From assembly GCA_964608965.1 (NCBI GenBank), contig CAZSPZ010000001.1, forward strand, positions 124,001 to 188,000: DNA of 64,000 bases. The letters are read 5' to 3'. Both the position numbers and the translations under genes were made by a program. The DNA comes from UBA10908 sp964608965. Its GTDB lineage: Bacteria; Bacillota; Clostridia; Peptostreptococcales; Anaerovoracaceae. Positions 52,644-59,372 of the stretch are shown here, one piece after another. Below the pieces are notes generated by a model. It was not told where the DNA came from, did not search any database, and saw only the letters and a program-made list of their open reading frames with translations. Position 1 is the stretch's first letter. Each line of letters opens with the position of its first letter.

Positions 52644-53837
52644 CTATTTTTTAAAATCTTCTTTTACTTTTGCCAGAACAGCTTCGTCTCCGAATATTTT
52701 CAATGCCTGCAGGCCGATCAGCATGGCCCCTTGTTTTATTGCTTCTCCGGCCTGTTTTGAGTTTGCGTAACTGCCAAACAAAGCGGTATGAAGTGGCGTT
52801 CCTTGCGGTGCGATGGATAGGCAGGGGTGAAAAGTAGGGCACACGTAACTCACGTTGCCGGCGTCTGTAGAGGCAAATATCCTGCCCGGATCTCCGTCCA
52901 ATGCCAAATGCAGCTCCTCGAATGTTTCCGCCAGGCATTTCAATCCGGTTTCGTTTCCCTTTAAGTCGGAATAATCGCGGGTTGCGGGGCTCTTTTCGAA
53001 AGAAGTCTGCGTCGCTATGGCGGCACCCTTTGCACAGTCGTCCACGCGGGCTTGTATCTCGTCTGCGTAATCTTTATTTAAAGCGCGCACAAAAAATTCG
53101 CAGGAAGCTTCTTCCGGCACCGTATTGGGAATGACGCCTCCGTTTCTGATAATACCATGCATGCGTACATCCGGTTTTACGTGTTGACGCATCATATCAA
53201 TACCATGAAACATGAGCTGCACGCCATTTAAAGCATTCTTGCCTTCCCAGGGCGCTGCCGCTCCATGGGCAGTCTTTCCATGAAAAGTATATATGTTTCC
53301 CCGAAGCGCTAAGCATATCGGCGCAAGAACATTGCAATCGTAAAGATGTACGATCATGGCCATGTCGTAATCGTCAAACACACCGTGATCTATGAGCGTC
53401 GCTTTGCCGCCGCCGCGTTCTTCTGCCGGCGTTCCTATGATGTGAACATCCAAATCCAGTTCGTCTTGTATCTTGCGCATCGACAGCCCCGCAAGCACAC
53501 TGATTGCAGCGCTTACATTATGTCCGCAGGCATGGCCTATTTCAGGGAGGGCATCGTACTCGGTCATAATGGCCATTTTGCGTCTGTGTTTATTGTCTCC
53601 GAATACAGCGCGGAAAGCCGTAGGCAGTCCGCCCAGAGGATATTCCACCTCGTAGCCTTCGTCTGTAAGCAGTCGGACGATTTCCTCCGAAGATCGGAAT
53701 TCTCTGTCGGAAATCTCCGGATGTTCAAAGAGCCAGTTGCTTAAATCCAAACAAGCGGGGTAGTACTTATTCGCCCCTTCCGACAATATTTGCTTTTGTC
53801 TTTCATATGCTGCCTTCGTTGTTTCCATTATTTCCAT
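52644..53837 (-). CDS. M20 family amidohydrolase (AbgB/aminoacylase-like)
   Basis: 397 residues. EYDALPEIGHACGHNVSAA (about 91-109), PAEERGGGKATLIDHGVFDDYD (about 136-157), a dimerisation domain and STDAGNVSYVCPTFHP near the C-terminus identify the p-aminobenzoyl-glutamate hydrolase/aminoacylase-1-like-2 branch of M20. It cleaves amide bonds of N-acyl amino acids or dipeptides; substrate not known. It differs from the M20 gene at 4222, so the window holds two non-identical paralogues. Its ATG overlaps the end of rnhB by ten bases, with AAGGAAG upstream. Confidence 0.87.
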   Translation of the reverse strand: MEIMETTKAAYERQKQILSEGANKYYPACLDLSNWLFEHPEISDREFRSSEEIVRLLTDEGYEVEYPLGGLPTAFRAVFGDNKHRRKMAIMTEYDALPEIGHACGHNVSAAISVLAGLSMRKIQDELDLDVHIIGTPAEERGGGKATLIDHGVFDDYDMAMIVHLYDCNVLAPICLALRGNIYTFHGKTAHGAAAPWEGKNALNGVQLMFHGIDMMRQHVKPDVRMHGIIRNGGVIPNTVPEEASCEFFVRALNKDYADEIQARVDDCAKGAAIATQTSFEKSPATRDYSDLKGNETGLKCLAETFEELHLALDGDPGRIFASTDAGNVSYVCPTFHPCLSIAPQGTPLHTALFGSYANSKQAGEAIKQGAMLIGLQALKIFGDEAVLAKVKEDFKK

Positions 53838-54487
53838 GCACTTCCTTTTTCAATATAACCGTTTAAAAAACTTTTCCTATGTAAAGGACAAAGTCCGTGC
53901 GCATCCAGGCCCTCGTAATGCGCTTTCGTGCCGTATCCTTTGTTCCTGTCAAATGCATACCAGGGATATTGTTCGTGGTATGCCACCATTTCCCGATCTC
54001 TTGTGACCTTTGCCAGAATGGATGCTGCCGCGATGCTTACCGAGGTTGAATCTCCGCGAATAATAGCAGTTTGCGGGATGTTCAAGTTTTTCAGCGTTAC
54101 GGCGTCAATTAAAACATGGTCAGGAATGACGGAGAGCCTATGGATTGCCTCTGCCATGGCTTCCTTCGTCGCTTCGAGGATATTGATCTTGTCGATGCAG
54201 ATATTGTCCCGACGCCCGATTGCCCAACAAAGCGCCGCAGACTTAATTTCTTCGAAAAGCTCATCTCTTCGCTTGGCGGATAATTTTTTTGAATCATCTA
54301 CTCCAAGCAGAGAAAAATTTTTGGGCAGGATCACCGCAGCCGTTACTACGGGACCGGCCAGAGGGCCGCGACCCACTTCGTCTACCCCCGCAATAAAGAA
54401 GCGACCCTCGGCATACAGCGCTCTTTCGTAGCGCTGCATCTCTTGGAGACGCTCCGTTAGTTTATTGATCTGATCTTCCCTGGTCAT
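53828..54487 (-). CDS. rnhB: Ribonuclease HII
   Basis: 219 residues. Active-site motif FIAGVDEVGRGPLAGPVV with Asp and Glu (about 33-50), DDSKKLSAKRRDEL, and the second Asp in VLIDAVTLKN, followed by GDSTSVSIAAASILAKVTRD, all classical. RNase HII removes ribonucleotides misincorporated in DNA and RNA-DNA hybrids. One base separates it from the NYN-domain gene upstream, so they share a transcript. Confidence 0.96.
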   Translation of the reverse strand: MTREDQINKLTERLQEMQRYERALYAEGRFFIAGVDEVGRGPLAGPVVTAAVILPKNFSLLGVDDSKKLSAKRRDELFEEIKSAALCWAIGRRDNICIDKINILEATKEAMAEAIHRLSVIPDHVLIDAVTLKNLNIPQTAIIRGDSTSVSIAAASILAKVTRDREMVAYHEQYPWYAFDRNKGYGTKAHYEGLDAHGLCPLHRKSFLNGYIEKGSAWK

Positions 54488-54488
54488 A

Positions 54489-55388
54489 TCACTCTCTGTC
54501 GGCTTGAAATTCTCTGAGATATACTTGTCTTACGCTGGAATTTTCGTTTCGAACGGACTTCATTTCAAAGCCTTTCAATGACTTTAAAAAGGGAGTCAGT
54601 TTAGGAAATCCGTAGTTCCTTACATCGAAGTCGGGGTAGCGTTTTAGCAGGCGGTTGCCAAGGTCGCTGATGGAAACCCAACCGTCTTCGTCGGAATTTT
54701 CGGCGATGATAGGGGCGATGGCCGCTCTGATTGTATCCAGACTGGTTACAACTGCAACGGGCAGTTCGTCTTCTTCCTCCACGCGCACAATCCCAATATC
54801 CTGTGGATGGAATTTTCCGGTCTTCTGGTCTTTTTCCATCTTTGGAACCACTTTGATCTCTGCGGCTTTGCTGACCACAGGCTTTGCTTTGTTGATCACA
54901 GGTTTTGGTTTTAGGGCTGTTCTGTTTCTGCTCGGATTGACTTGAGTTTCTCCCGAGAGAATGTCCAGATATTTAAACTTATTGCAAGCGGAGATAAAAG
55001 CTTTCGGTGTTTTTTGCTCTCCCATGCCAACAACCATCATGCCGGATTCCCTGAGTCTGGATGCAAGTCGTGTAAAATCGCTGTCGCTGGTTACGAGGCA
55101 AAAGCCTTCTACATTGCCGGAATAGAGAATATCCATAGCATCGATGATCATGGCGGAGTCTGTGGCGTTTTTACCTGTAGTATAGCCATATTGCTGAATC
55201 GGCGTGACGGAATGCTCGAGCAAAACTCTTTTCCATGGCGCAAGAGCAGGCTTTGTCCAATCCCCGTAAATTCTTTTATAAGTAGCCTCGCCGTCGTTTG
55301 ATATCTCGTCGAGCACAATTTTTATATATTTATCTGAAATGTTGTCCGCGTCGATCAGGACCGCAAATCGTCTGTCTCTGGTTGCCAT
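54489..55388 (-). CDS. NYN-domain ribonuclease-like protein with OST-HTH/LOTUS domain
   Basis: 299 residues. The N-terminal NYN (PIN-like) domain has acidic active-site positions in FAVLIDADNIS (Asp13, Asp15) and LVTSDSDFTRLASRLRE (about 98-114), typical of LabA/DUF88 proteins. A basic linker (about 150-215) leads to a C-terminal winged-helix OST-HTH/LOTUS domain (about 222-285) that may bind RNA. Such proteins are predicted nucleases with unknown targets; none is established for this subfamily. The ribosome-binding site AAAGGAGGAATT is excellent. It heads the operon with rnhB and the M20 gene. Confidence 0.88.
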   Translation of the reverse strand: MATRDRRFAVLIDADNISDKYIKIVLDEISNDGEATYKRIYGDWTKPALAPWKRVLLEHSVTPIQQYGYTTGKNATDSAMIIDAMDILYSGNVEGFCLVTSDSDFTRLASRLRESGMMVVGMGEQKTPKAFISACNKFKYLDILSGETQVNPSRNRTALKPKPVINKAKPVVSKAAEIKVVPKMEKDQKTGKFHPQDIGIVRVEEEDELPVAVVTSLDTIRAAIAPIIAENSDEDGWVSISDLGNRLLKRYPDFDVRNYGFPKLTPFLKSLKGFEMKSVRNENSSVRQVYLREFQADRE

Positions 55389-55475
55389 AATTCCTCCTTT
55401 GGGAACAGCAATAATCTATGTCAACAGTATAATATCACGAATATATGGGGATTGCAAAAAAAAGCACAGGAAGCC

Positions 55476-55503
55476 TTTACACTTCGAATCGGCATGTTAT
55501 AAT
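55476..55503 (+). promoter_or_regulatory. Promoter of the mini-ORF/terminator leader
   Basis: TTTACA (55476-55481), 16-base spacer, TATAAT (55498-55503) with an extended TGT just before it. Predicted start near 55510. Confidence 0.75.
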
Positions 55504-55540
55504 GGTCCTGTAAGTTAAATTTGAACAAAAGGAGGGACCT

Positions 55541-55579
55541 ATGTTTCAAGAAACAAAGCCCTCTCGTGTGAGAGGCTAA
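55541..55579 (+). CDS. 12-codon mini-ORF, putative leader peptide
   Basis: ATG at 55541, 5 bases after a near-perfect AAAAGGAGGG ribosome-binding site; it reads MFQETKPSRVRG and stops at TAA 55577-55579. The last codons lie in a 6-bp hairpin (CCTCTC 55560-55565 with GAGAGG 55570-55575, loop GTGT). A terminator-like hairpin follows at 55591. This order (promoter, short translated ORF, hairpin, terminator, gene) matches translation-controlled attenuators. No homologous leader is known to me, so function is inferred. Confidence 0.5.
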   Translation: MFQETKPSRVRG

Positions 55580-55590
55580 CTTTATGCAAC

Positions 55591-55625
55591 AAGGCGCCGA
55601 GAAATCGACGCCTTTTATAATTTTT
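55591..55625 (+). terminator. Terminator-like hairpin after the mini-ORF
   Basis: AAGGCG (55591-55596) pairs with CGCCTT (55609-55614); an inner CGA-GAAA-TCG stem-loop with a GNRA-type tetraloop extends it. A T-rich tail TTATAATTTTT follows. It sits between the leader and the DUF2284 gene, so it may terminate or attenuate. Confidence 0.65.
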
Positions 55626-55646
55626 CGAAAAATAAAACCGCAGTGA

Positions 55647-56171
55647 ATGGACTATATCCAAGCGATAGGCAGAAAGTATGGGCCAATAAGAAAGGAAATC
55701 CCCGCGATAATGATGAAGCAGGAAAGATTTTCGGCATCCATCGATGTCAATGAAATGTTAGCGCACTATGTGGAAGTGGATCGATTTCTTGAGTGCTGCC
55801 GGGAATGTCCGAATTACGGGCAAAGACACACATGCCCTCCCTACGATTTTGATGTGATGGCCTTTTGGCGGCGATATTCTTTTTTGGATGTTTATGCAGT
55901 AAGAATATCTGCGTTGGAATCTTATCAGGAAACAGAAGAAGCGCTGATGGACGAACTCTTTATTTTGGAAGAATCGACACCGGGGAGCTTATGTTTATCT
56001 GCCGGAAATTGCGGTCTTAAAGAAGGGGACCGACTGCGTTACAGCATAGAATCGTTAGGCGGCAATGTGGATCGTCTGTGCCGGGATTTGCTTGGTATTT
56101 CGCTGCAATGGGGTAAGGATGGCGCCGCGCCCGAGCACATCATGCTGGTGGCGGGGTTGCTGAGAAAGTAG
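55647..56171 (+). CDS. DUF2284 metal-binding protein
   Basis: Up to 174 residues. The cysteine motif FLECCRECPNYGQRHTCPPYDFD matches DUF2284, a predicted metal-binding family, and other cysteines occur later (GNCGLKEG, RLCRDLLG). The start is uncertain: ATG at 55647 has no good ribosome-binding site, and ATG-ATG near 55710 is an alternative. Transcription likely depends on read-through of the leader terminator directly upstream. Cellular role unknown. Confidence 0.75.
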   Translation: MDYIQAIGRKYGPIRKEIPAIMMKQERFSASIDVNEMLAHYVEVDRFLECCRECPNYGQRHTCPPYDFDVMAFWRRYSFLDVYAVRISALESYQETEEALMDELFILEESTPGSLCLSAGNCGLKEGDRLRYSIESLGGNVDRLCRDLLGISLQWGKDGAAPEHIMLVAGLLRK

Positions 56172-56205
56172 GATTTGTCGTTTCCCTTTTTAGGGTTGAC
56201 TGATC

Positions 56206-56234
56206 TTGGGTTATAAGGTAAGATTAGACATAAT
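56206..56234 (+). promoter_or_regulatory. Candidate promoter of the GNAT-Rnk gene
   Basis: TTGACT (56206-56211), 17-base spacer, TAAGAT (56229-56234), about 84 bases before the ATG at 56318. Confidence 0.5.
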
Positions 56235-56317
56235 AAAATAATTCAAACGAAAAGAACCGTCATAATATTTTAAATATTTGAAGGGCTTTTGTTTCTTACG
56301 ATGAGGTGTAGTAAAAA

Positions 56318-57244
56318 ATGAGAGAGCCTTTTATTTTTTTATGTTCTGAAATATCAAGAGAAAATGCAATAACGATCATTAAATGGTTAAATGATGAAGA
56401 AGTCAGGAGATATTTAAGTGATTCCTGCAATGTCGCCGATGATATTCAGCGAATGATTGATAGAGTAACATTGCCCATTCTAACTCATTTATTCAATCAA
56501 AACGGCAGATTTTATATAGCCTACAATAAGCGAAGCGAAGCTGTTGGATTTGTTCGACTGATAAAAAAAGGCGCCGACTATGAAATTGTCATTGTAATCG
56601 GCGATCGAAATAACTGGAACAAAAAATTAGGGACAAGCGTCATTCGCGAGAGCATGAAAATTGCTTTTTTTGAATTCAGAGCGCAAAAAATTATCGCAAA
56701 AATATATGAGAAAAACAAGAGGTCGATTCAGGCATTTATAAATGCGGGTTTTCAGTTGGAACGTAAAACCGCGGACCTTAAAACTTATACCATCACCATG
56801 GAGCAATATTTCCGGTTGTTGAAAGGAGTTCAGGCTATGTCTTCTGATATTTATATTACGAATATTGACAAAGAAAGAATCGAAAAAGTTCTAATAAATA
56901 TGTCGGGGACTTCCCGAATTTCAGATCAATCGGCTCATAGACTCCAATGCGAACTATGTAGGGCAATCATTGTGGAACCTCAGGAAATTTCTGGGGATGT
57001 CATTACCATGAACTCAAAAGCTTTGCTGCAGCTTGACGAAGATGAAATGGAAGTTTCTCTGGTGTATCCGCAAGACGCGGATTTGAATGCAATGAGGCTG
57101 TCGATTTTTTCTCCGATAGGTACTGCCATTCTCGGGTACAAAGAAGGCCATACCGTTGAATGGGATGTTCCGTCGGGTACTTCAAAAATACATATAAAAA
57201 AAGTTTTGTATCAACCGGAAGCCGCGGGCGCCTATGACCTTTGA
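56318..57244 (+). CDS. GNAT acetyltransferase fused to Rnk-like GreA/GreB C-terminal domain
   Basis: 308 residues with two domains. Residues 1-165 look like a GNAT N-acetyltransferase (GFVRLI, then VIVIGDRNNWNKKLGTSVI and NKRSIQAFINAGFQLE as acetyl-CoA binding and terminal motif). Residues 174-308 match Rnk, the nucleoside diphosphate kinase regulator related to GreA/GreB (DVITMNS, FSPIGTAILGYKEGHTVEWDVPSG and the terminal YQPEAAGAY). Rnk binds near the RNA polymerase secondary channel. The junction holds AAGGAG (56823-56828) and ATG (56837), so the Rnk part could also be made separately. Unusual architecture; the target of acetylation is unknown. Confidence 0.82.
   Translation: MREPFIFLCSEISRENAITIIKWLNDEEVRRYLSDSCNVADDIQRMIDRVTLPILTHLFNQNGRFYIAYNKRSEAVGFVRLIKKGADYEIVIVIGDRNNWNKKLGTSVIRESMKIAFFEFRAQKIIAKIYEKNKRSIQAFINAGFQLERKTADLKTYTITMEQYFRLLKGVQAMSSDIYITNIDKERIEKVLINMSGTSRISDQSAHRLQCELCRAIIVEPQEISGDVITMNSKALLQLDEDEMEVSLVYPQDADLNAMRLSIFSPIGTAILGYKEGHTVEWDVPSGTSKIHIKKVLYQPEAAGAYDL
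56837..57244 (+). CDS. Possible internal in-frame start: stand-alone Rnk-like protein
   Basis: An alternative product of the same frame as the fusion. ATG at 56837 has AAGGAG 8 bases upstream and reads MSSDIYITNID, the natural beginning of Rnk-like proteins; the product would be 135 residues, the normal Rnk size. Whether both forms are made is not shown by sequence. Confidence 0.5.
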   Translation: MSSDIYITNIDKERIEKVLINMSGTSRISDQSAHRLQCELCRAIIVEPQEISGDVITMNSKALLQLDEDEMEVSLVYPQDADLNAMRLSIFSPIGTAILGYKEGHTVEWDVPSGTSKIHIKKVLYQPEAAGAYDL

Positions 57245-57289
57245 TTTTAGGCTGGGCGCCAGATGATTTGCGCTTTGATAACCCCCTTG

Positions 57290-57318
57290 AAAGCCGCTAT
57301 CAATAGCGGCTTTTTTTA
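57290..57318 (+). terminator. Intrinsic terminator after GNAT-Rnk
   Basis: AAGCCGCTAT and ATAGCGGCTT form a tight hairpin (57291-57312) followed by a run of T, 45 bases after the stop. Confidence 0.85.
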
Positions 57319-57364
57319 TGTTAGCTACAATATATTGGGGCGTTGATGCCCCCGTGATGTTCAA

Positions 57365-57390
57365 GTGGAGATGAAGTGTAAAAAAGTGGG
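57365..57390 (+). promoter_or_regulatory. Putative MraZ-box repeats
   Basis: GTGGA (57365-57369), GTGTA (57377-57381 by eye, about 11 bases on) and GTGGG (57386-57390) are spaced about one helical turn apart, as in the direct repeats bound by MraZ. Further GTGG elements lie at 57437 and 57447. They sit at and upstream of the mraZ promoter, consistent with autoregulation. Confidence 0.5.
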
Positions 57391-57419
57391 CTAAAATCCC
57401 ATATTTCTTTAAAAAATAC

Positions 57420-57448
57420 TTGCTCTAGGGAGTGAAGTGGTTTATAGT
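57420..57448 (+). promoter_or_regulatory. Promoter of the dcw cluster
   Basis: TTGCTC (57420-57425), 17-base spacer, TATAGT (57443-57448), about 32 bases before the mraZ start. Confidence 0.6.
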
Positions 57449-57479
57449 GGAGACATACAAAGAACCGGAGGTCTCCCCT

Positions 57480-57911
57480 GTGTTAATGGGCGTTTATCAA
57501 AACTCCATAGATGCGAAAAATCGTCTGATTGTCCCTGCAAAATTCAGGGATGAATTGGGCTATAAATGCGTTCTGACAAGGGGACTTGACCAGTGTTTGG
57601 TGATTTATCCGATGGGGACGTGGGAAGAGCAGCAAAAGAAACTGGCTTCTTTACCGCGGTCGGACGAACAGGCCAGAGCTTTTCTTCGTTACATGTATGC
57701 AAATGCAGTGGAATGCGAAATAGATAAGCAGGGAAGAATGACTTTGCCTCAGTACTTAAGGGATATAGCAGATATAGAAAAAGACTTGGTTACGATAGGA
57801 ATGCTGGATCGCGTGGAACTTTGGTCCAGAGAAATTTACGATCGGTCCGAAAACGGCGGCTTGCTTTCTCCGGACGACTTCAAAAAATTGGGCGACACCT
57901 ATCAGCTGTAG
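57480..57911 (+). CDS. mraZ: Transcriptional regulator MraZ
   Basis: 143 residues from GTG at 57480, 7 bases after GGAGGT; this gives the exact family length and the expected MLMGVYQNSIDAKNRLIVPAKFRD start. The longer frame from 57432 lies over the promoter and is rejected. Two AbrB-like SpoVT repeats are visible (about 5-50 and 75-125, the second with CEIDKQGRMTLPQYLRD). MraZ represses its own dcw operon. Confidence 0.95.
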   Translation: MLMGVYQNSIDAKNRLIVPAKFRDELGYKCVLTRGLDQCLVIYPMGTWEEQQKKLASLPRSDEQARAFLRYMYANAVECEIDKQGRMTLPQYLRDIADIEKDLVTIGMLDRVELWSREIYDRSENGGLLSPDDFKKLGDTYQL

Positions 57912-57920
57912 GTGGCGTAT

Positions 57921-58856
57921 ATGGAATTTAAGCACGTACCGGTACTATACACAGAAGTTCTCGCAAACTTGGCTCCAAGGCCAAAAGGTTGCTACGTGGA
58001 TGGTACGCTGGGGGGCGGCGGACACGCCTTAGGCGTGTGCCAGGCGCTTTCCTGGGATGGTCATTTTATCGGGATCGACCGAGATGCCGCAGCGCTGGCA
58101 GCGGCGCGTACGCGCCTTGCCGCCGCCAATTGCAGGCTGGACTTGGTTCAGAGCAATTATTCGGACATCAAACAGGTGTTGAAATCCCTGAATGTGGAAA
58201 AGATCGACGGAGCCTTGCTGGACTTGGGTGTTTCGTCTTTCCAACTAGATAACCCGCAGCGCGGATTTTCCTACATGCAGGATGCACCGTTAGACATGCG
58301 CATGAACGACGAGGATGTTCTTAGCGCAGAAACCGTCGTCAACGAATACAGCGAAAGCGAACTTGGCAAAATTATCCGGGAATACGGCGAAGAGCGCTGG
58401 GCAGTACGGATTGCGGACTTCATCGTAAAAGAAAGAAAACAGCATCGAATTACAACCACCGGCGAGCTGGTGGAAATTATAAAAGCAGCCGTACCAAAAG
58501 CTGCGCGCAGAGACGGACCTCATCCCGCAAAAAGAACATTTCAGGCCATTCGCATCGAAGTGAACAATGAGCTGGGACATTTAGAAACAGCATTGGATGA
58601 TTTTATCGACGTTTTGGCTTCCGGCGGAAGATTGGCAGTGATTACGTTTCACTCCCTGGAAGATCGGATCGTAAAAGACTGCTTTAATAAAAGACTCGAC
58701 CCGTGCACCTGCCCGAAATCTTTCCCGATTTGCGCCTGCGGAAAAGTCGCGGATGTAAAAAAGGTAACAGGAAAGCCGATTGTTCCGCAAGAAGATGAAA
58801 TAGAGGGCAACCCAAGGGCACGCAGCGCCAAACTCAGAGTATTGGAAAAATTATAA
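57921..58856 (+). CDS. rsmH: 16S rRNA m4C1402 methyltransferase RsmH
   Basis: 311 residues. KHVPVLYTEVL at the N-terminus, SAM motif YVDGTLGGGGHA (about 31-42), FIGIDRD, DGALLDLGVSSFQLD, HPAKRTFQAIRIEVN and VITFHSLEDRIVK are diagnostic. It methylates N4 of C1402 in 16S rRNA. The start is ATG at 57921, preceded by AGGTGG; the in-frame GTG at 57912 overlaps that site and is unlikely. Confidence 0.96.
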   Translation: MEFKHVPVLYTEVLANLAPRPKGCYVDGTLGGGGHALGVCQALSWDGHFIGIDRDAAALAAARTRLAAANCRLDLVQSNYSDIKQVLKSLNVEKIDGALLDLGVSSFQLDNPQRGFSYMQDAPLDMRMNDEDVLSAETVVNEYSESELGKIIREYGEERWAVRIADFIVKERKQHRITTTGELVEIIKAAVPKAARRDGPHPAKRTFQAIRIEVNNELGHLETALDDFIDVLASGGRLAVITFHSLEDRIVKDCFNKRLDPCTCPKSFPICACGKVADVKKVTGKPIVPQEDEIEGNPRARSAKLRVLEKL

Positions 58857-58874
58857 AAAAGGAGTGCGACGAAA

Positions 58875-59309
58875 GTGACATCTGCAGAGAAATGGAACGA
58901 ATATCAGACCGAGTACATCAGATTTGGTGTCGATATGCGTCCGTCCGTCACAAAAGAAAAAGAGACAAAGGTGAAGCCCGTCAGCCTTGCATCCAGGCAG
59001 CGGATTCATGCGTTTATGCTTTTAATCGCCTGCGGGTTCGTTTTTATCGGACTGATTGCGCTCAATGCCTTTTCATCCAAACTCCAATATGATATAAATG
59101 AATTGAACAAGGAAATACTGACTGCCGAGAGGGTCGTCCAAAATCTGGAGGTGGATATTAAAACCGCTACCAGCATAGCCACCGTAGAAGCGAAGGCTTT
59201 TGCGCTGGGCATGGTGTATCCAACATTCCAAGAAATTGTATACCTCGAAAGCGGAGGGGATGTGCTGGAAGATTTTGCCCTGGCCCTTAGAGAATCAGCA
59301 TATCAGTAA
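58875..59309 (+). CDS. ftsL: FtsL-like cell division protein
   Basis: 144 residues. A basic cytoplasmic stretch (about 1-50) leads to one membrane helix (MLLIACGFVFIGLIALNAF, about 54-72) and an extracytoplasmic coiled coil (about 75-115) ending in an AxxLGMxYP-type motif, here AFALGMVYPTFQEIVYLE, typical of FtsL/DivIC. It should stabilise the divisome with DivIB/FtsQ. GTG start at 58875 after AAAGGAG. An intrinsic terminator follows immediately. Confidence 0.85.
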   Translation: MTSAEKWNEYQTEYIRFGVDMRPSVTKEKETKVKPVSLASRQRIHAFMLLIACGFVFIGLIALNAFSSKLQYDINELNKEILTAERVVQNLEVDIKTATSIATVEAKAFALGMVYPTFQEIVYLESGGDVLEDFALALRESAYQ

Positions 59310-59310
59310 C

Positions 59311-59349
59311 GACGCTTCCCGAAACAACAGAAGCGTCTTCTTTTTTTTC
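59311..59349 (+). terminator. Intrinsic terminator inside the dcw cluster
   Basis: GACGCTTC (59311-59318) pairs with GAAGCGTC (59330-59337), followed by TTC and nine T. It sits between ftsL (stop 59309) and the PBP gene (start 59373). Confidence 0.82.
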
Positions 59350-59372
59350 TGACAAGTTACAGTGTGATATAA

